A DNA stretch of 64,000 bases, taken from an uncultured Poribacteria bacterium. Lineage in GTDB: Bacteria; Poribacteria; WGA-4E; PCPOR2b. The notes beneath the pieces are model-generated. The model made no database searches. It was not told the DNA's origin and saw nothing but the letters and a program-made list of their open reading frames with translations. Numbering within the stretch: the stretch's first letter is position 1; each line of letters begins with the position of its first letter. Shown piece by piece: positions 17,198 to 27,441 of the stretch. Position numbers and translations under genes: made by a program. Location: the NCBI GenBank assembly GCA_958296125.1, contig OY282444.1:2041940-2105939 (forward strand), written 5' to 3'.

Positions 17198-18856
17198 ATG
17201 ATTTGGAAAATAAAACTCGGTTTTCTCTTAATTTTTACAATTCTATGTGTTGCTGGGTGCAGCGATAATCGCTATTACGACGATCAACTTCAAATGGAGC
17301 TCCAACAGTTGGATAGCGATCTCGACAACCGTTGGTCAACGACCGGCGTGGTCATAATTGACGTAAATGCAAACGGGCCCGCAAGTCGAGCAAACCTTGA
17401 AAAAGGCGAACTGATTTCTCATGTGATTGGTGAACGCACAATCGGTAGTAAAAGCGACTATAAACAAGCTGTCAGGAATGCAATGAAAGAGGACAATAAC
17501 TTTATCCTCAAGCTGACAGATGGTCGAGAAATCCGGTTGGCTGTCCGAAAAAGGGGCGATAAAGTCGGCTTAGAGGTTGATGGGGCACGCGTTAGCACAG
17601 TGACTTCGGGAAGTCCCGCTGACACAGGTAACATCAAGGTGGGTGACACAATCCAAAGCGTGATCGATGAGTGGAACATCCGAACCATTAAAGACTATAA
17701 GAAGGCACTCGGCGAATTTGCGAAGCATGACTCTAAGGTTACATTCCGCACAATCGAATTAATTGGTATTAAGATTGGCACCGTCAACGCGCTCGGTAAC
17801 CTGGGAGATGTACGCGCTGTCCAGCCATTGACCGCGATTTTAGAGAGTGAAGGCAGTACCTTGCGTCAACCGGGTGCTCAAGCCTTAGAACGCCTCGTCG
17901 CCTTGAGCCAATTGAATACTCTCTTTCAGCAATTCCAGAAAGCCAACGTTGACGAGTTACCCGCCGATCAGCTGAACCCGCGGCAGCGTGAATCTGCCGA
18001 AATCTTGGGGCTGCTCACAAGCGATCTTGAGAACAACCGCGTTACGCTCAACGATCCGTTCGGCACACAATTCCGGCATCGATCCGAAGCTTTATACAAG
18101 AAAATAACTGGTGGACAGATGGTCGAATTGGCACGCAAATATATCAAACGTGATATTGAGCCGAATCAGGAGATTCGACGGGCCTGCATCTCCATTTTGG
18201 GACATCTCAAACCGACATCCGCTATTGAAGATTTGATTGCCGTGATGGAAGACGGTATGGAGGTGCCTGGTATCCGCTTCAAAGCTGGACTTGCATTGAG
18301 CCAGATCGGCGAGGATTCTGTTGATGCCCTTATTACTGCCTTCGACCGCGGCGATGCGAGCGTTAAAGATATCGCTGCCTCCGCGCTCGGAAACATCGGC
18401 GGGAATAAGGCGCGGAACACGTTAATCAACGCTCTCAAAACAATAGACAACCCAACGATTAAATTGACTGTTGCCGATGCCGTTGCCAAAGTCGGTCGTT
18501 CCCCTTCGATTGAGGCACTTCGTCATCAAAGAGAGGGGCTCCCAGAGGGAAGCGGTTTAAGGACATTCCTCAACGAGCTGCAGATATTACTGTTCAATGT
18601 TGAGTTAAAGTACCAAACCCATCTGAACAGTGAAAATATCTCAGCGGAGTTACGACAGGAGTTTAAAAAGAATAAAATCCCGCTTTCTCAAAATGTCATC
18701 CTTTCGATTCAAAAGAAAGATAGCGAGTGGTGGATAGATGATAAGGATAACAAAAGAACGTATATTGTCCGTAAAGAAGCCCGTAAAGAAGAGGGTAAAC
18801 TCAACATCTATGAACCGCTTGACACACAATCGATCTCGTATTCGGTCACAAACTGA
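17198..18856 (+). CDS. Lipoprotein with PDZ-like modules and HEAT repeats
   Basis: 552 residues from ATG 17198 (GAAAGGA upstream). The signal IKLGFLLIFTILCVAGC gives a lipid-modified Cys. Residues of about 50-190 hold two PDZ-like modules: GVVIIDVNANGPASRANLEKGE and VSTVTSGSPADTGNIKVGD each show the hydrophobic loop and Gly pattern. HEAT repeats follow (GDVRAVQPLTAIL, AIEDLIAVMEDGME, SVDALITAFDRGD, ARNTLINALKTID). No protease catalytic site is visible. It probably binds envelope proteins in the periplasm. The opening HEAT unit resembles the end of the previous lipoprotein. Confidence 0.72.
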   Translation: MIWKIKLGFLLIFTILCVAGCSDNRYYDDQLQMELQQLDSDLDNRWSTTGVVIIDVNANGPASRANLEKGELISHVIGERTIGSKSDYKQAVRNAMKEDNNFILKLTDGREIRLAVRKRGDKVGLEVDGARVSTVTSGSPADTGNIKVGDTIQSVIDEWNIRTIKDYKKALGEFAKHDSKVTFRTIELIGIKIGTVNALGNLGDVRAVQPLTAILESEGSTLRQPGAQALERLVALSQLNTLFQQFQKANVDELPADQLNPRQRESAEILGLLTSDLENNRVTLNDPFGTQFRHRSEALYKKITGGQMVELARKYIKRDIEPNQEIRRACISILGHLKPTSAIEDLIAVMEDGMEVPGIRFKAGLALSQIGEDSVDALITAFDRGDASVKDIAASALGNIGGNKARNTLINALKTIDNPTIKLTVADAVAKVGRSPSIEALRHQREGLPEGSGLRTFLNELQILLFNVELKYQTHLNSENISAELRQEFKKNKIPLSQNVILSIQKKDSEWWIDDKDNKRTYIVRKEARKEEGKLNIYEPLDTQSISYSVTN

Positions 18857-18930
18857 CAGGTTTTCCCGTTATCCTGTTTTCTGGCACCCTTCCAATCTTC
18901 CATGCTTCCCTGCAAGCAGGCCCCAATTAG

Positions 18931-19767
18931 ATGAAAATTGGCGTTACTTCTGATCTGCATACCGATGTCACCCTGCTGAATAAACAGATTCTCCCGTATA
19001 TCGTCGAAGCGGCTGAGAAAGCGGCTTTGGATATCTTCATCCTTGCCGGGGATCTCTCGCCCAACCTGCTTGAACTTGCCAAAATCCTCATGGCGTTCAC
19101 CGAATCCAACCTGAACTGCCCAAAATTATTCGTTCCCGGAAACCACGATATCTGGGTTAGCGAACATCCCGACATCACGAGCGAACAGAAATACGATGCC
19201 ATCGCGGCAGTCTGTCGCGAGTGCGGTTTCCATCCACTGGATGCCACTCCCTTCGTGAAGAACGGGGTGGGTTTCTGCGGTACAATCGGGTGGTATGACT
19301 ACTCGTTTCGACGCAACGAGTATAATTTTTCAGAGGAGGCGTACGCGTCGAAACAGCTACTCGGATCCGTTTGGAATGACTCAAATTATGCAAAATGGGA
19401 TGGGACAGACCCGGAAGTTGCTCACCGATTTGAGAATAAATTACGGAACCAGATCAGTTCAATCAAAGATTCCGTCTCCCAGATTATTGTGACAACCCAC
19501 CATGTCCCCTTCCAAGAGTGCGTCCCCCCTCGCGGAACACTGCCGTGGGATTTCTTTAGCGCGTACATGGGGAGTCAGGGGCTTGGGGTGACCTGCCTCG
19601 AAGAACAGCTTGTCACGCACTCTCTCTTTGGGCATACGCACGTTCCAATTCGGCAGCAAGTTGGGGATGTCACTGCAATCTGCTCTCCGATTGGCTATCT
19701 GCATCAGGCCCCTGCGGGCGATTTATCTGCCTATGCACAGGAAAGGCTTACCTGCTTCGAGCTCTGA
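18931..19767 (+). CDS. Metallophosphoesterase (calcineurin-like)
   Basis: 278 residues. The metal-binding set of the superfamily is present in order: DLHTD (about 8-12), AGDLSPN, GNHD, TTHH and GHTHVP. It starts directly with the first beta strand (MKIGVTSDLH), as the family usually does, and has no signal peptide, so it is cytoplasmic. The substrate (phosphodiester, nucleotide or lipid) cannot be read from the sequence. Confidence 0.88.
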   Translation: MKIGVTSDLHTDVTLLNKQILPYIVEAAEKAALDIFILAGDLSPNLLELAKILMAFTESNLNCPKLFVPGNHDIWVSEHPDITSEQKYDAIAAVCRECGFHPLDATPFVKNGVGFCGTIGWYDYSFRRNEYNFSEEAYASKQLLGSVWNDSNYAKWDGTDPEVAHRFENKLRNQISSIKDSVSQIIVTTHHVPFQECVPPRGTLPWDFFSAYMGSQGLGVTCLEEQLVTHSLFGHTHVPIRQQVGDVTAICSPIGYLHQAPAGDLSAYAQERLTCFEL

Positions 19768-19772
19768 CCCTC

Positions 19773-19905
19773 GATAGTGAACAAACGGTTTGTGAACTAA
19801 GTTACGGAATCGTGGAACGGGGATTTGTACCATTCAAACAACGTGAAGAATCACATCTTAACAGTCTACTAAGATGTGATGAATAGTGCACGATTCACCA
19901 CTATC
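19773..19905 (+). promoter_or_regulatory. Nested inverted repeats in the leader of the C25 protease gene
   Basis: Three stems are nested in order: GATAGTG (19773-19779) with CACTATC (19899-19905); GAATCGTG (19807-19814) with CACGATTC (19889-19896); ATCACATCTTA (19850-19860) with TAAGATGTGAT (19870-19880), a perfect 11-bp stem with a 9-base loop. A short palindrome ACAAACGGTTTGT sits in the outer arm. The structure ends 12 bases before the AAGGAGG ribosome site. It may be a structured leader, a terminator-like element for the upstream gene, or a small repeat element. Confidence 0.55.
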
Positions 19906-19934
19906 CGCGCTTGTATCAAGGAGGCAACGCCCGC

Positions 19935-22900
19935 ATGAACCGTCTGAACCGACAAATCAGTGATTCCACGGAAACGGGTGTCAATTTCACCGAGAATACT
20001 ACGGTGCTGAGTCTATGGGCTTCTTACCTGCTGCCTTTTACGTTTTACGCATTATGTTGCTTCCATCTGCTTAATACGTGGACTTCAGACGCTCACGCAG
20101 GTTCAAACGTCAGAACCGATCAGAACGGAATTACTGTCGAGTTTAATCTTCCGAAACTTGAGGTCTCGACAGTTAAACGGAATGGCATTCGGTATCAGGC
20201 AGTCAGCTTCGAGGGAAGTGGGTTTACCAGTAAAGCGGGAAATCCACGACTCCCTGTGTCGCGCGTTATGCTTGGCATACCGCCAAAGGTCAAGTTTCAT
20301 GTCGAAACCCTTTATATAACTACAGAAACACGGTCGGGCTATCATATCCCGCCGGTACCACACAGCGTTCCTAAACCCCGCAGCGACAGCTCCTCTTCCT
20401 TTTCCCATCCCGAAAATTTCCAAACCATCCAAGAAGAATGGCGCGAAGATGGGCCCGCTTACAAATCCAGCAGTGCCTATCCGAAAGCCGTGGCGCAAGT
20501 TGTTTACGACGGTTACATCCGCTCCCAGCGGGTGCTTTATCTAGAACTCCGTCCAATCCAATATCAACCGAAATCCAGAGTGTTGCGGATTCACCCTCGC
20601 ATGACTGTCCGTGTTCACTTTAGGCACCAAGGTTCAGATAACAGATTTCAGAGTCCAAGCCCTTCATCTTCTCAATTCACGACCACAGAGCCCGCTTCAT
20701 TTGAGCGGATGTACCAAAACTTCCTGTTAAACTACGATGCTGCCAAACGTTGGCGTGTTCCAACGACGAGGGCGGGCACTGCGCCGGCGGGTCCCGCGGT
20801 GCGGAAACAAACGGTTGAAGAACGGTATAAGATCTTCGTCGATAAAACCGGCATCTACCGCCTGACAAGCGAAGACCTACGCCGCAAATGGGGGATTGAT
20901 TTGAGCGGGATCGATCCGCGGTATCTGCATCTTAGAACGAATGATAGAGAGATTCCAATATATGTTTACGGTGAAGAGGATGGACGGCTCGACCGTGGCG
21001 ACTTCATCGAATTTCTCGGCATAGACGCAAAGAATCGGTATACAAGGTGGAATGTTTATTGGCTCGGTGCTGAACGCACACGGGGGGCACGGGTTGCCGA
21101 AATCCATGCCAGCCCTGATGATTCAACGGCAAAACTGATTCCCAGCTTCCGATCGAAGCTTTACTTTGAAGAAGACCACTTCCATAGTAACTTGCGACAG
21201 GCCAAACCCGAAGATGTTTCGCCAGATGACAAGCACGGTTGGTTTGAAGCACTTGACTTCTGGTACTGGACCGGTGTCAAAAACCTAGCTGATGCAAATG
21301 AAATACATTTGGAGTTTCCACTTTATGACCTCACACAGAGTTTCGATCAACCGAGTATCAGCGTAAAGCTACAAGGTGGAACGCCAACCGATCACGAGGC
21401 TCTGGTTTCGATCAACGACATTCGGATTGATGAGGCAAAATGGCCAAACCACGACGTTGCCACAGTTGGCAGAACACTACGGGTCTGGAACAACCTGCGG
21501 GATACTACCAAGGGTGAAAAGAATGTGATTACCCTCGCTCGAATTGATACCACGGAAGAAGAAAATACCACAGCCTACCCTTATCACGTTTATATTAATT
21601 CTTTCGAGGTCGAGTATACCCGTCTGCTAAAAGCTGTCAACGATTCTCTTGAGTTCATCACGCCTGCCAGCACCGACCCACACAATGTCCGAAAACGGCG
21701 TCGGCTGGAATATACTATCCAGACCTTCCTTTCCCCAGATGTGACAATCTTTGAACATGACGGTGAAGTATTGGTCTCAAAGTTTCAAAACCTCAAGATT
21801 GAGCGCGTAGATTTGGACCGAACTGAACGCGACCGCCTCCGCGAAATCTACCGCGTCAATGCTGAAGCTGACAGCGCGAACCAACCATCGCTACAGGACA
21901 TCCCGCGCGTTGCTTACAATGCAACATTCCAGGTGCGTGACGCGCACAATGCCAAATATATTGCCGTTTCCTCTGCCAGTGTGCGGCATCCGGTTCGGGT
22001 TGAGACAGCAACGCCGAGTGATCTGCTCTCCCCCACTAACGGTGTGGATTATCTGATCATCAGTCATCCGGTATTCATTGAGCCATCGAAAAGGTTGGCG
22101 CGATGGCGGTCAACGCAAAAGGGCGGTGGATACCGAACGAAAGTTGTTGATGTGACGCAGATTTATGATAGCTTCAGTAATGGCATGGTTAATCCGCAAG
22201 CCATCAAGGACTTCCTCACGTATGCCTATAAAAATTGGGCACCGCCTGCGCTCTCCTATGTCACAATTATGGGGGATGGAACGTACGATCACCGCGGGAT
22301 TGATAAGGAGCTCTATCCAGAACCTCCAGAATTGGCGGGGTACATCCCAACCCACTACATCTGGACAACCTCCTTTGGAAAAACCTCTATCGATCATTGG
22401 TATACAACAGTGAACGGCATTGACGAACTGCCGGATTTCTACATTGGAAGACTGAGCGTGGAAACGCTTGAACAGGCCGAAAACGTTGTCGATAAACTCA
22501 TCAACTATGACGACAAACGCCCCAACGGAGACTGGCGTCGCCGGATTATCTCCGTAGCAGATGACGAAATCAATAACTCCGGCGACGAGATTTTCAAAAG
22601 AAGTTTGACCACGCTTTCAAAAAATCAGACACTGCTCGGTTACGAAACCGTCCCCATCTATCTCGAAGATGTCATTGACATGGTTGAAGCGAATCAAGCG
22701 GCTTACTCTGAGCTACCACAACGGGTGGCAAAGGACATGATCATTGATGCGCTGAGTGATGGCGCGGTTATCGCGCAATATGCGGGGCATGGTGGACGCA
22801 TTGTCTGGGCGCATGAGGCAATTTTTGATAACCGAGCACTCGATCAGGTGAGTCAGACCGACCACCTCCCATTTATGCTGGTGTTGAGTTGTTACAATGG

Positions 22901-25900
22901 CTATTTTGATGCCCCCGGCGAACCGAGCATGGCGGAAAAGATGCTCCGAAAGGATAAAAGCGGAATTATCGCCATGTTGAGCGCCACACGCCTGACCTAC
23001 GGCAGCGGTAACGACGCACTCAACTCTATCATTTTTGATATGATTTTTGAGCGAAATATACGGCAACTCGGACCAATCAGCTTCGACTCGAAGATCGAAC
23101 AGTTAATACAGGATGGTCGCGGGCAACTCGATGTCATGTTGGAATATACCCTATTCGGTGATCCGGCGATGAACCTCGCCATGGCGGATTATGAGGTTCA
23201 GGCATATATTGAAACGAAAACCGTTGCATCAGGACAGCTTCTCAAAACCGCTCCGGGGCAGATTGTCGAAGGCACATACGATCCCGCGATTAAAGGGAAA
23301 CGGTTTACACCGACTTCAAATTTCAACGGAAAGATTCAGGCAAGAGCAGTTTTCCCCGGTACTTATTCAACCGTTGAGGGAAAAGAGGGGCCACTGAAAG
23401 CATACTCAGGTGATGTTGCTATCGCCCAAGAGACAACCGTAGTGAACGGTAGATTCCCCGGATTTTCTCTCCCTGTGCCCAAAGGAATCAGTGCCGGTCA
23501 AGCCCATATTGAATTTTATGCCGAGAGTGCAACCAGTATTGCTGCTAGCGGATACTCATTTACCGTGCTCGTACCGAAGATTCTTGATATACAGCCGGAG
23601 CTCGTTGCCAGCAGGCCGGGAAGCGACCCCTCTCAATTTCGTATATCCGTGCAGGTCTCCGATGAATTGAACGAACAGGGCATCAAGTCAGTCCTCCTAG
23701 AATGGCGGGATCCGGTGAAGGGGGAACGGTTAAGAGAAACGATGATCCGGGACACATCACGCGGGGGTGGTTGGTATACAATTCTTAAACCGTTACCTCT
23801 ACCAGCCGACCGCGCAGGCATTCGATATGAGATTACGGTCATTGATATTGACAATCGACAGGTCAGTTCCGGACGGCGGACATACCGCCCGTTTATATTT
23901 CCTGACGTGCGAGTTATCTTTGGGCGGGGATTTTCAGATGCGTTAATCTACTACGGCTACTCCCGCAAAGATGGCATCTGGACCATTAACGCAGATATTG
24001 AGCAGATTGAAGATATTGAATTGGAAGAGAATCTAGAAGTCGCTTTTTTTGAGGGAAACCCCGACCGTGATGGAGATGATGTAGTTGATGTCGGTGCAAA
24101 GCTGCTTGGGAAAACGCAGATTCCACCCAGTGCGTGGCAGCGCAGAGATCCGGTAGAACCCCACAAAAATTCACTCAAAGACAGGGACGAAACCGATAGT
24201 CTGCTCCGGCCCCGTGCTTTCAGGGATAAACCTCTCAACACCAACTGGATTGCAACAGCGACCCTTAAACATGAATTGCCGATCGGTAATCACGAGATTT
24301 TTGTATATGTCGATCCAGCCTTCAATTCTGCCGAATTGCCTTATGGAAAACTGCGCGAAGGCAATGAGAAAGACAATATCGAATCGCGTCTCATCCAAGT
24401 TCAGAGTGTTCTCATCGGTCAGACGAATCAGCGTGTTTTTAGTCAAGACGCGTCTATCAATTTTCGTATACCCGCTCGCGCCGTTCCGCAGCTCGCCGTT
24501 TTGACGATTACACCGCTGAATAGTCAACAGCAGCCAAAACCGGTAAATCCATTGAGTCTCATCCCGGTGGCACTACCAAACGGGGATGACACAGCGGCCT
24601 ACAGTGCAGTGCTAGACATAGCGTCTTTGAATCAAACACCTTTACAACAGCCAATAACGGCGGAACTGCGATTCGACCGTTTGGCGTTACAAGAAGCGAT
24701 TAAGGATGAGTTAGGCTTGGAAGAAATCTCAAATCCGGCTCCCGATCAGATTGTGACGATTGACGAAGGAGCAGAAGCGGTCGCAAAGGAGATTGGCATG
24801 TATCTGTGGGTAGATGTGTTGAAAAACTGGGTTCGCCTTGATTCAGAGTTGGTTACATCGTCTGACGGATCGATGCAAACCCAATCTACGCTTGTAAACA
24901 TCAGCGCATCAAATCACGGGGACGGTGAAATCCGCAGGGTTATAATTGAGCCAGCTGGTGCCCGGGTGGGCAAGTGGGTGTTGTTGTTTACATCGTCCGA
25001 AACCTACCGCGTGCTGATTAGCGAAGCAGGGAAATCGGTTGAACTCATTGACTCAGATCGGCTGGTGGACCCATCTACCCAAGCACCAAGCGTGTTTAGA
25101 GACGGCGTTGCCATTGGGATACGGTTAGGCGAAAATGATTTTCAGTTTGGAGATGTCCTCACTTTTCAAGTCTTTGACAATGCGTCCAGCGGTTCCGACA
25201 TCACATTCTATGCCTCCTCCTTCCGCGAGCAGAATATTGGGAAAGGCAGCATCCAATACATTCGTCTTGAGGACAATTCATCAATGCCACTAGATCAGTG
25301 GGTCATTCTGTTCATTGATTCGGCGCACTTCCAGGTTGAAGGGCAAAAGAACGGTCCCCTGTCACGGAACGGTCAGCCCGTACGCGGTAAAGTTGATAGC
25401 GAGTTCGTTTATCCTGAATTCGGTCTACGTCTCAAGGTATCAACCGGCGAACGGGAATTTGAGGCAGGAGATAGCTTCCAGTTTAATACAAAGGAGACTG
25501 GACGGATCCGCGCTGAAGTCCCAATGCTTGGCACGTTGACATTGATGCAAAGTAACGATACCATTCCTCCCGATCTCCAGCTGACAATTGGCAAACAGAA
25601 TTTTATTGATGGCGACCCGGTTTCCTCAGAACCGTTCATCCAAGCGACGCTTACGGACGACAATGGTATTGATTACATTACCCGCCCTGTCCGTCTCGAA
25701 ATCAGTCGGGATAATCAGCAATTCACGTCAATCCCGGAAACAGAGTATCGACTTAGTAATTTTTCAGGGTCTAATCAGGTTAGTCTGAACTATCAGTCGC
25801 CCAATCTGGAACCGGGAACATATCAAATCCGCCTGAGTGCCAGCGATCTGGATGGGAACACAACCGAGGAAGAAATTGAATTCCGTATCCACAAAATCCT

Positions 25901-26192
25901 TCAGTTACTCAGAGCGATGAACTACCCTAACCCATTCAGCGGTGAGACCGAAATCACCTGTGAACTGACTGGTGCCGCCAATGAAATAACGGTCAAAATT
26001 TACAGTCTGTCGGGGCGGTTAGTCCGAGAGTTCACCGAACCGGCACGGGCGGGGTTCACAATGATACCTTGGGATGGACGTAACAGAGATGGCGATGAGG
26101 TCGCCAACGGCGTGTACTACTGCAAGATTCGCGTTAAGGCGGCGGGAGAGAAAGACTTGACGGAATACATCAAGATGATGAAGCTAAAATAG
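19935..26192 (+). CDS. PorU-like C25 (gingipain-type) protease with FlgD-like C-terminal sorting domain
   Basis: 2085 residues from ATG 19935 (AAGGAGG upstream). The N-terminus carries a hydrophobic segment ending in an SDAHAG-like cleavage region. A long propeptide-like region precedes the C25 catalytic domain, with the catalytic His in AQYAGHGG (His952) and Cys in LVLSCYNGYFD (Cys986). Several beta-rich domains follow, and the last 90 residues are a FlgD/type A sorting-like fold opening with NYPNPFSGET. In Bacteroidota, PorU is the sortase of the type IX secretion system and works with PorV; here the next gene is PorV/PorQ-like. Cell-surface location is likely. Whether it is a sortase or a secreted protease is open. 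Confidence 0.85.
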   Translation: MNRLNRQISDSTETGVNFTENTTVLSLWASYLLPFTFYALCCFHLLNTWTSDAHAGSNVRTDQNGITVEFNLPKLEVSTVKRNGIRYQAVSFEGSGFTSKAGNPRLPVSRVMLGIPPKVKFHVETLYITTETRSGYHIPPVPHSVPKPRSDSSSSFSHPENFQTIQEEWREDGPAYKSSSAYPKAVAQVVYDGYIRSQRVLYLELRPIQYQPKSRVLRIHPRMTVRVHFRHQGSDNRFQSPSPSSSQFTTTEPASFERMYQNFLLNYDAAKRWRVPTTRAGTAPAGPAVRKQTVEERYKIFVDKTGIYRLTSEDLRRKWGIDLSGIDPRYLHLRTNDREIPIYVYGEEDGRLDRGDFIEFLGIDAKNRYTRWNVYWLGAERTRGARVAEIHASPDDSTAKLIPSFRSKLYFEEDHFHSNLRQAKPEDVSPDDKHGWFEALDFWYWTGVKNLADANEIHLEFPLYDLTQSFDQPSISVKLQGGTPTDHEALVSINDIRIDEAKWPNHDVATVGRTLRVWNNLRDTTKGEKNVITLARIDTTEEENTTAYPYHVYINSFEVEYTRLLKAVNDSLEFITPASTDPHNVRKRRRLEYTIQTFLSPDVTIFEHDGEVLVSKFQNLKIERVDLDRTERDRLREIYRVNAEADSANQPSLQDIPRVAYNATFQVRDAHNAKYIAVSSASVRHPVRVETATPSDLLSPTNGVDYLIISHPVFIEPSKRLARWRSTQKGGGYRTKVVDVTQIYDSFSNGMVNPQAIKDFLTYAYKNWAPPALSYVTIMGDGTYDHRGIDKELYPEPPELAGYIPTHYIWTTSFGKTSIDHWYTTVNGIDELPDFYIGRLSVETLEQAENVVDKLINYDDKRPNGDWRRRIISVADDEINNSGDEIFKRSLTTLSKNQTLLGYETVPIYLEDVIDMVEANQAAYSELPQRVAKDMIIDALSDGAVIAQYAGHGGRIVWAHEAIFDNRALDQVSQTDHLPFMLVLSCYNGYFDAPGEPSMAEKMLRKDKSGIIAMLSATRLTYGSGNDALNSIIFDMIFERNIRQLGPISFDSKIEQLIQDGRGQLDVMLEYTLFGDPAMNLAMADYEVQAYIETKTVASGQLLKTAPGQIVEGTYDPAIKGKRFTPTSNFNGKIQARAVFPGTYSTVEGKEGPLKAYSGDVAIAQETTVVNGRFPGFSLPVPKGISAGQAHIEFYAESATSIAASGYSFTVLVPKILDIQPELVASRPGSDPSQFRISVQVSDELNEQGIKSVLLEWRDPVKGERLRETMIRDTSRGGGWYTILKPLPLPADRAGIRYEITVIDIDNRQVSSGRRTYRPFIFPDVRVIFGRGFSDALIYYGYSRKDGIWTINADIEQIEDIELEENLEVAFFEGNPDRDGDDVVDVGAKLLGKTQIPPSAWQRRDPVEPHKNSLKDRDETDSLLRPRAFRDKPLNTNWIATATLKHELPIGNHEIFVYVDPAFNSAELPYGKLREGNEKDNIESRLIQVQSVLIGQTNQRVFSQDASINFRIPARAVPQLAVLTITPLNSQQQPKPVNPLSLIPVALPNGDDTAAYSAVLDIASLNQTPLQQPITAELRFDRLALQEAIKDELGLEEISNPAPDQIVTIDEGAEAVAKEIGMYLWVDVLKNWVRLDSELVTSSDGSMQTQSTLVNISASNHGDGEIRRVIIEPAGARVGKWVLLFTSSETYRVLISEAGKSVELIDSDRLVDPSTQAPSVFRDGVAIGIRLGENDFQFGDVLTFQVFDNASSGSDITFYASSFREQNIGKGSIQYIRLEDNSSMPLDQWVILFIDSAHFQVEGQKNGPLSRNGQPVRGKVDSEFVYPEFGLRLKVSTGEREFEAGDSFQFNTKETGRIRAEVPMLGTLTLMQSNDTIPPDLQLTIGKQNFIDGDPVSSEPFIQATLTDDNGIDYITRPVRLEISRDNQQFTSIPETEYRLSNFSGSNQVSLNYQSPNLEPGTYQIRLSASDLDGNTTEEEIEFRIHKILQLLRAMNYPNPFSGETEITCELTGAANEITVKIYSLSGRLVREFTEPARAGFTMIPWDGRNRDGDEVANGVYYCKIRVKAAGEKDLTEYIKMMKLK

Positions 26193-26203
26193 AGCAGGAC
26201 TCC

Positions 26204-27373
26204 ATGATGACGAGAAAACGAGACGACCAGAAAACGAGACGACCAGAAAACGAGACGAATTTAACGCAAGGGTGCAAAGGCGCAAAGGCGCAAGGATTTT
26301 GTTTGGCTTTGCATCATTGCGTCATCGCGTCATGGCGTTTTATTTTTCCCCTTTTCCCGTTTTCCCGCTTCCCCACTTTCTGCATTCTCGTTGTCCTCTG
26401 TTGCCATACTGTTGCCCATGCTGCGGAAAAGTATGCGGGCGATTTCTTGACACTCGGTGTCGGAGCACGACCGTTGGGCCTAGGCGGAAGTTTTGCAGCG
26501 ATTGCGGACGATTCCACCGCGGCTTATTGGAATCCGGCTGGCCTCGGGCGTTTGCGCCATTCCGAAGCAGCTTTTATGCGCTCAAGTCTTGGCGACTTGG
26601 ATAGTTACGATTTCGTCAACTATGTTCACCCAATCGGTGGGGCTGCATCGCTTGGGTTGAGTTGGCTACGGGTGGGGGTTGATGACATCCCAATCACAGC
26701 ACTCCCACACCCTGCGAATCCTGTCAGTCCAGCCAATCGTCCTGAACAGGTCGGAACTTTTAGCAGCACCGACAACGCCTTCTTCCTCTCCTATGGTAGG
26801 CAGGTCGGATTCAACCTAGGGTCAAAGCGGTTGAACCTATTCCTTGGCGGAAACGCTAAATTAATCTACATCACCGCGCTGGGCAACACAAATGCACTTG
26901 GTGTCGGTGGAGACCTTGGTGTCCTCTGGACGACACCTCCCGAAAGATCTCGCCGCTTATCAGTTGGTATCGTCGCACAGGACTTTTTCAGGACAAAATT
27001 GTACTGGAATACACCACCAGAAAATCCAGGCGAAGCCTCCAATACAGACACGATTGAACCCAACCTGAAAATCGGGCTCTCTTACCGAGGTTCGATCAAA
27101 CCGTTGAACAGCCACTGGCTATTGACAGTTGATACTGATAGCTTGTACTCCTTTGAAATGCACTACGGCGCAGAGTATGTCTTTGCAGAGCTCTTGTCGT
27201 TAAGGATTGGGGTTCAAGAGCGGAAAGGTATCAATACCATCCGTCTAATGACGGCTGGCGCGGGGCTACGGCTTTCTTTCCTAACTGGTGCTGCCTTCTC
27301 CGTTGATTACGCTTTCTTGAGCAACAATGAACTTGGTAACAGCAATCGGATTTCTTTGATGACGCGGTTCTGA
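26204..27373 (+). CDS. PorV/PorQ-like outer-membrane barrel protein (UPF0164 type)
   Basis: 389 residues by the first ATG, which gives an odd basic 40-residue leader before a signal-like stretch (FPTFCILVVLCCHTVAHAAE). The mature start DFLTLGVGARPLGLGGSFAAI followed by DSTAAYWNPAGL is the hallmark of PorV/PorQ and related FadL-like barrels. Alternating beta strands run to the end (FSVDYAFLSN). It starts 11 bases after the C25 protease. The first codons contain a 16-bp tandem repeat (AAAACGAGACGACCAG, nearly three copies), so the true start may be downstream. In type IX secretion PorV delivers substrates to PorU. Confidence 0.8.
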   Translation: MMTRKRDDQKTRRPENETNLTQGCKGAKAQGFCLALHHCVIASWRFIFPLFPFSRFPTFCILVVLCCHTVAHAAEKYAGDFLTLGVGARPLGLGGSFAAIADDSTAAYWNPAGLGRLRHSEAAFMRSSLGDLDSYDFVNYVHPIGGAASLGLSWLRVGVDDIPITALPHPANPVSPANRPEQVGTFSSTDNAFFLSYGRQVGFNLGSKRLNLFLGGNAKLIYITALGNTNALGVGGDLGVLWTTPPERSRRLSVGIVAQDFFRTKLYWNTPPENPGEASNTDTIEPNLKIGLSYRGSIKPLNSHWLLTVDTDSLYSFEMHYGAEYVFAELLSLRIGVQERKGINTIRLMTAGAGLRLSFLTGAAFSVDYAFLSNNELGNSNRISLMTRF

Positions 27374-27441
27374 AATGACGAGAGAACGATCGAAATTTAA
27401 CGCAAGGATGCAAGAAAAAGCAGAAATGGATCTGCCTACGC

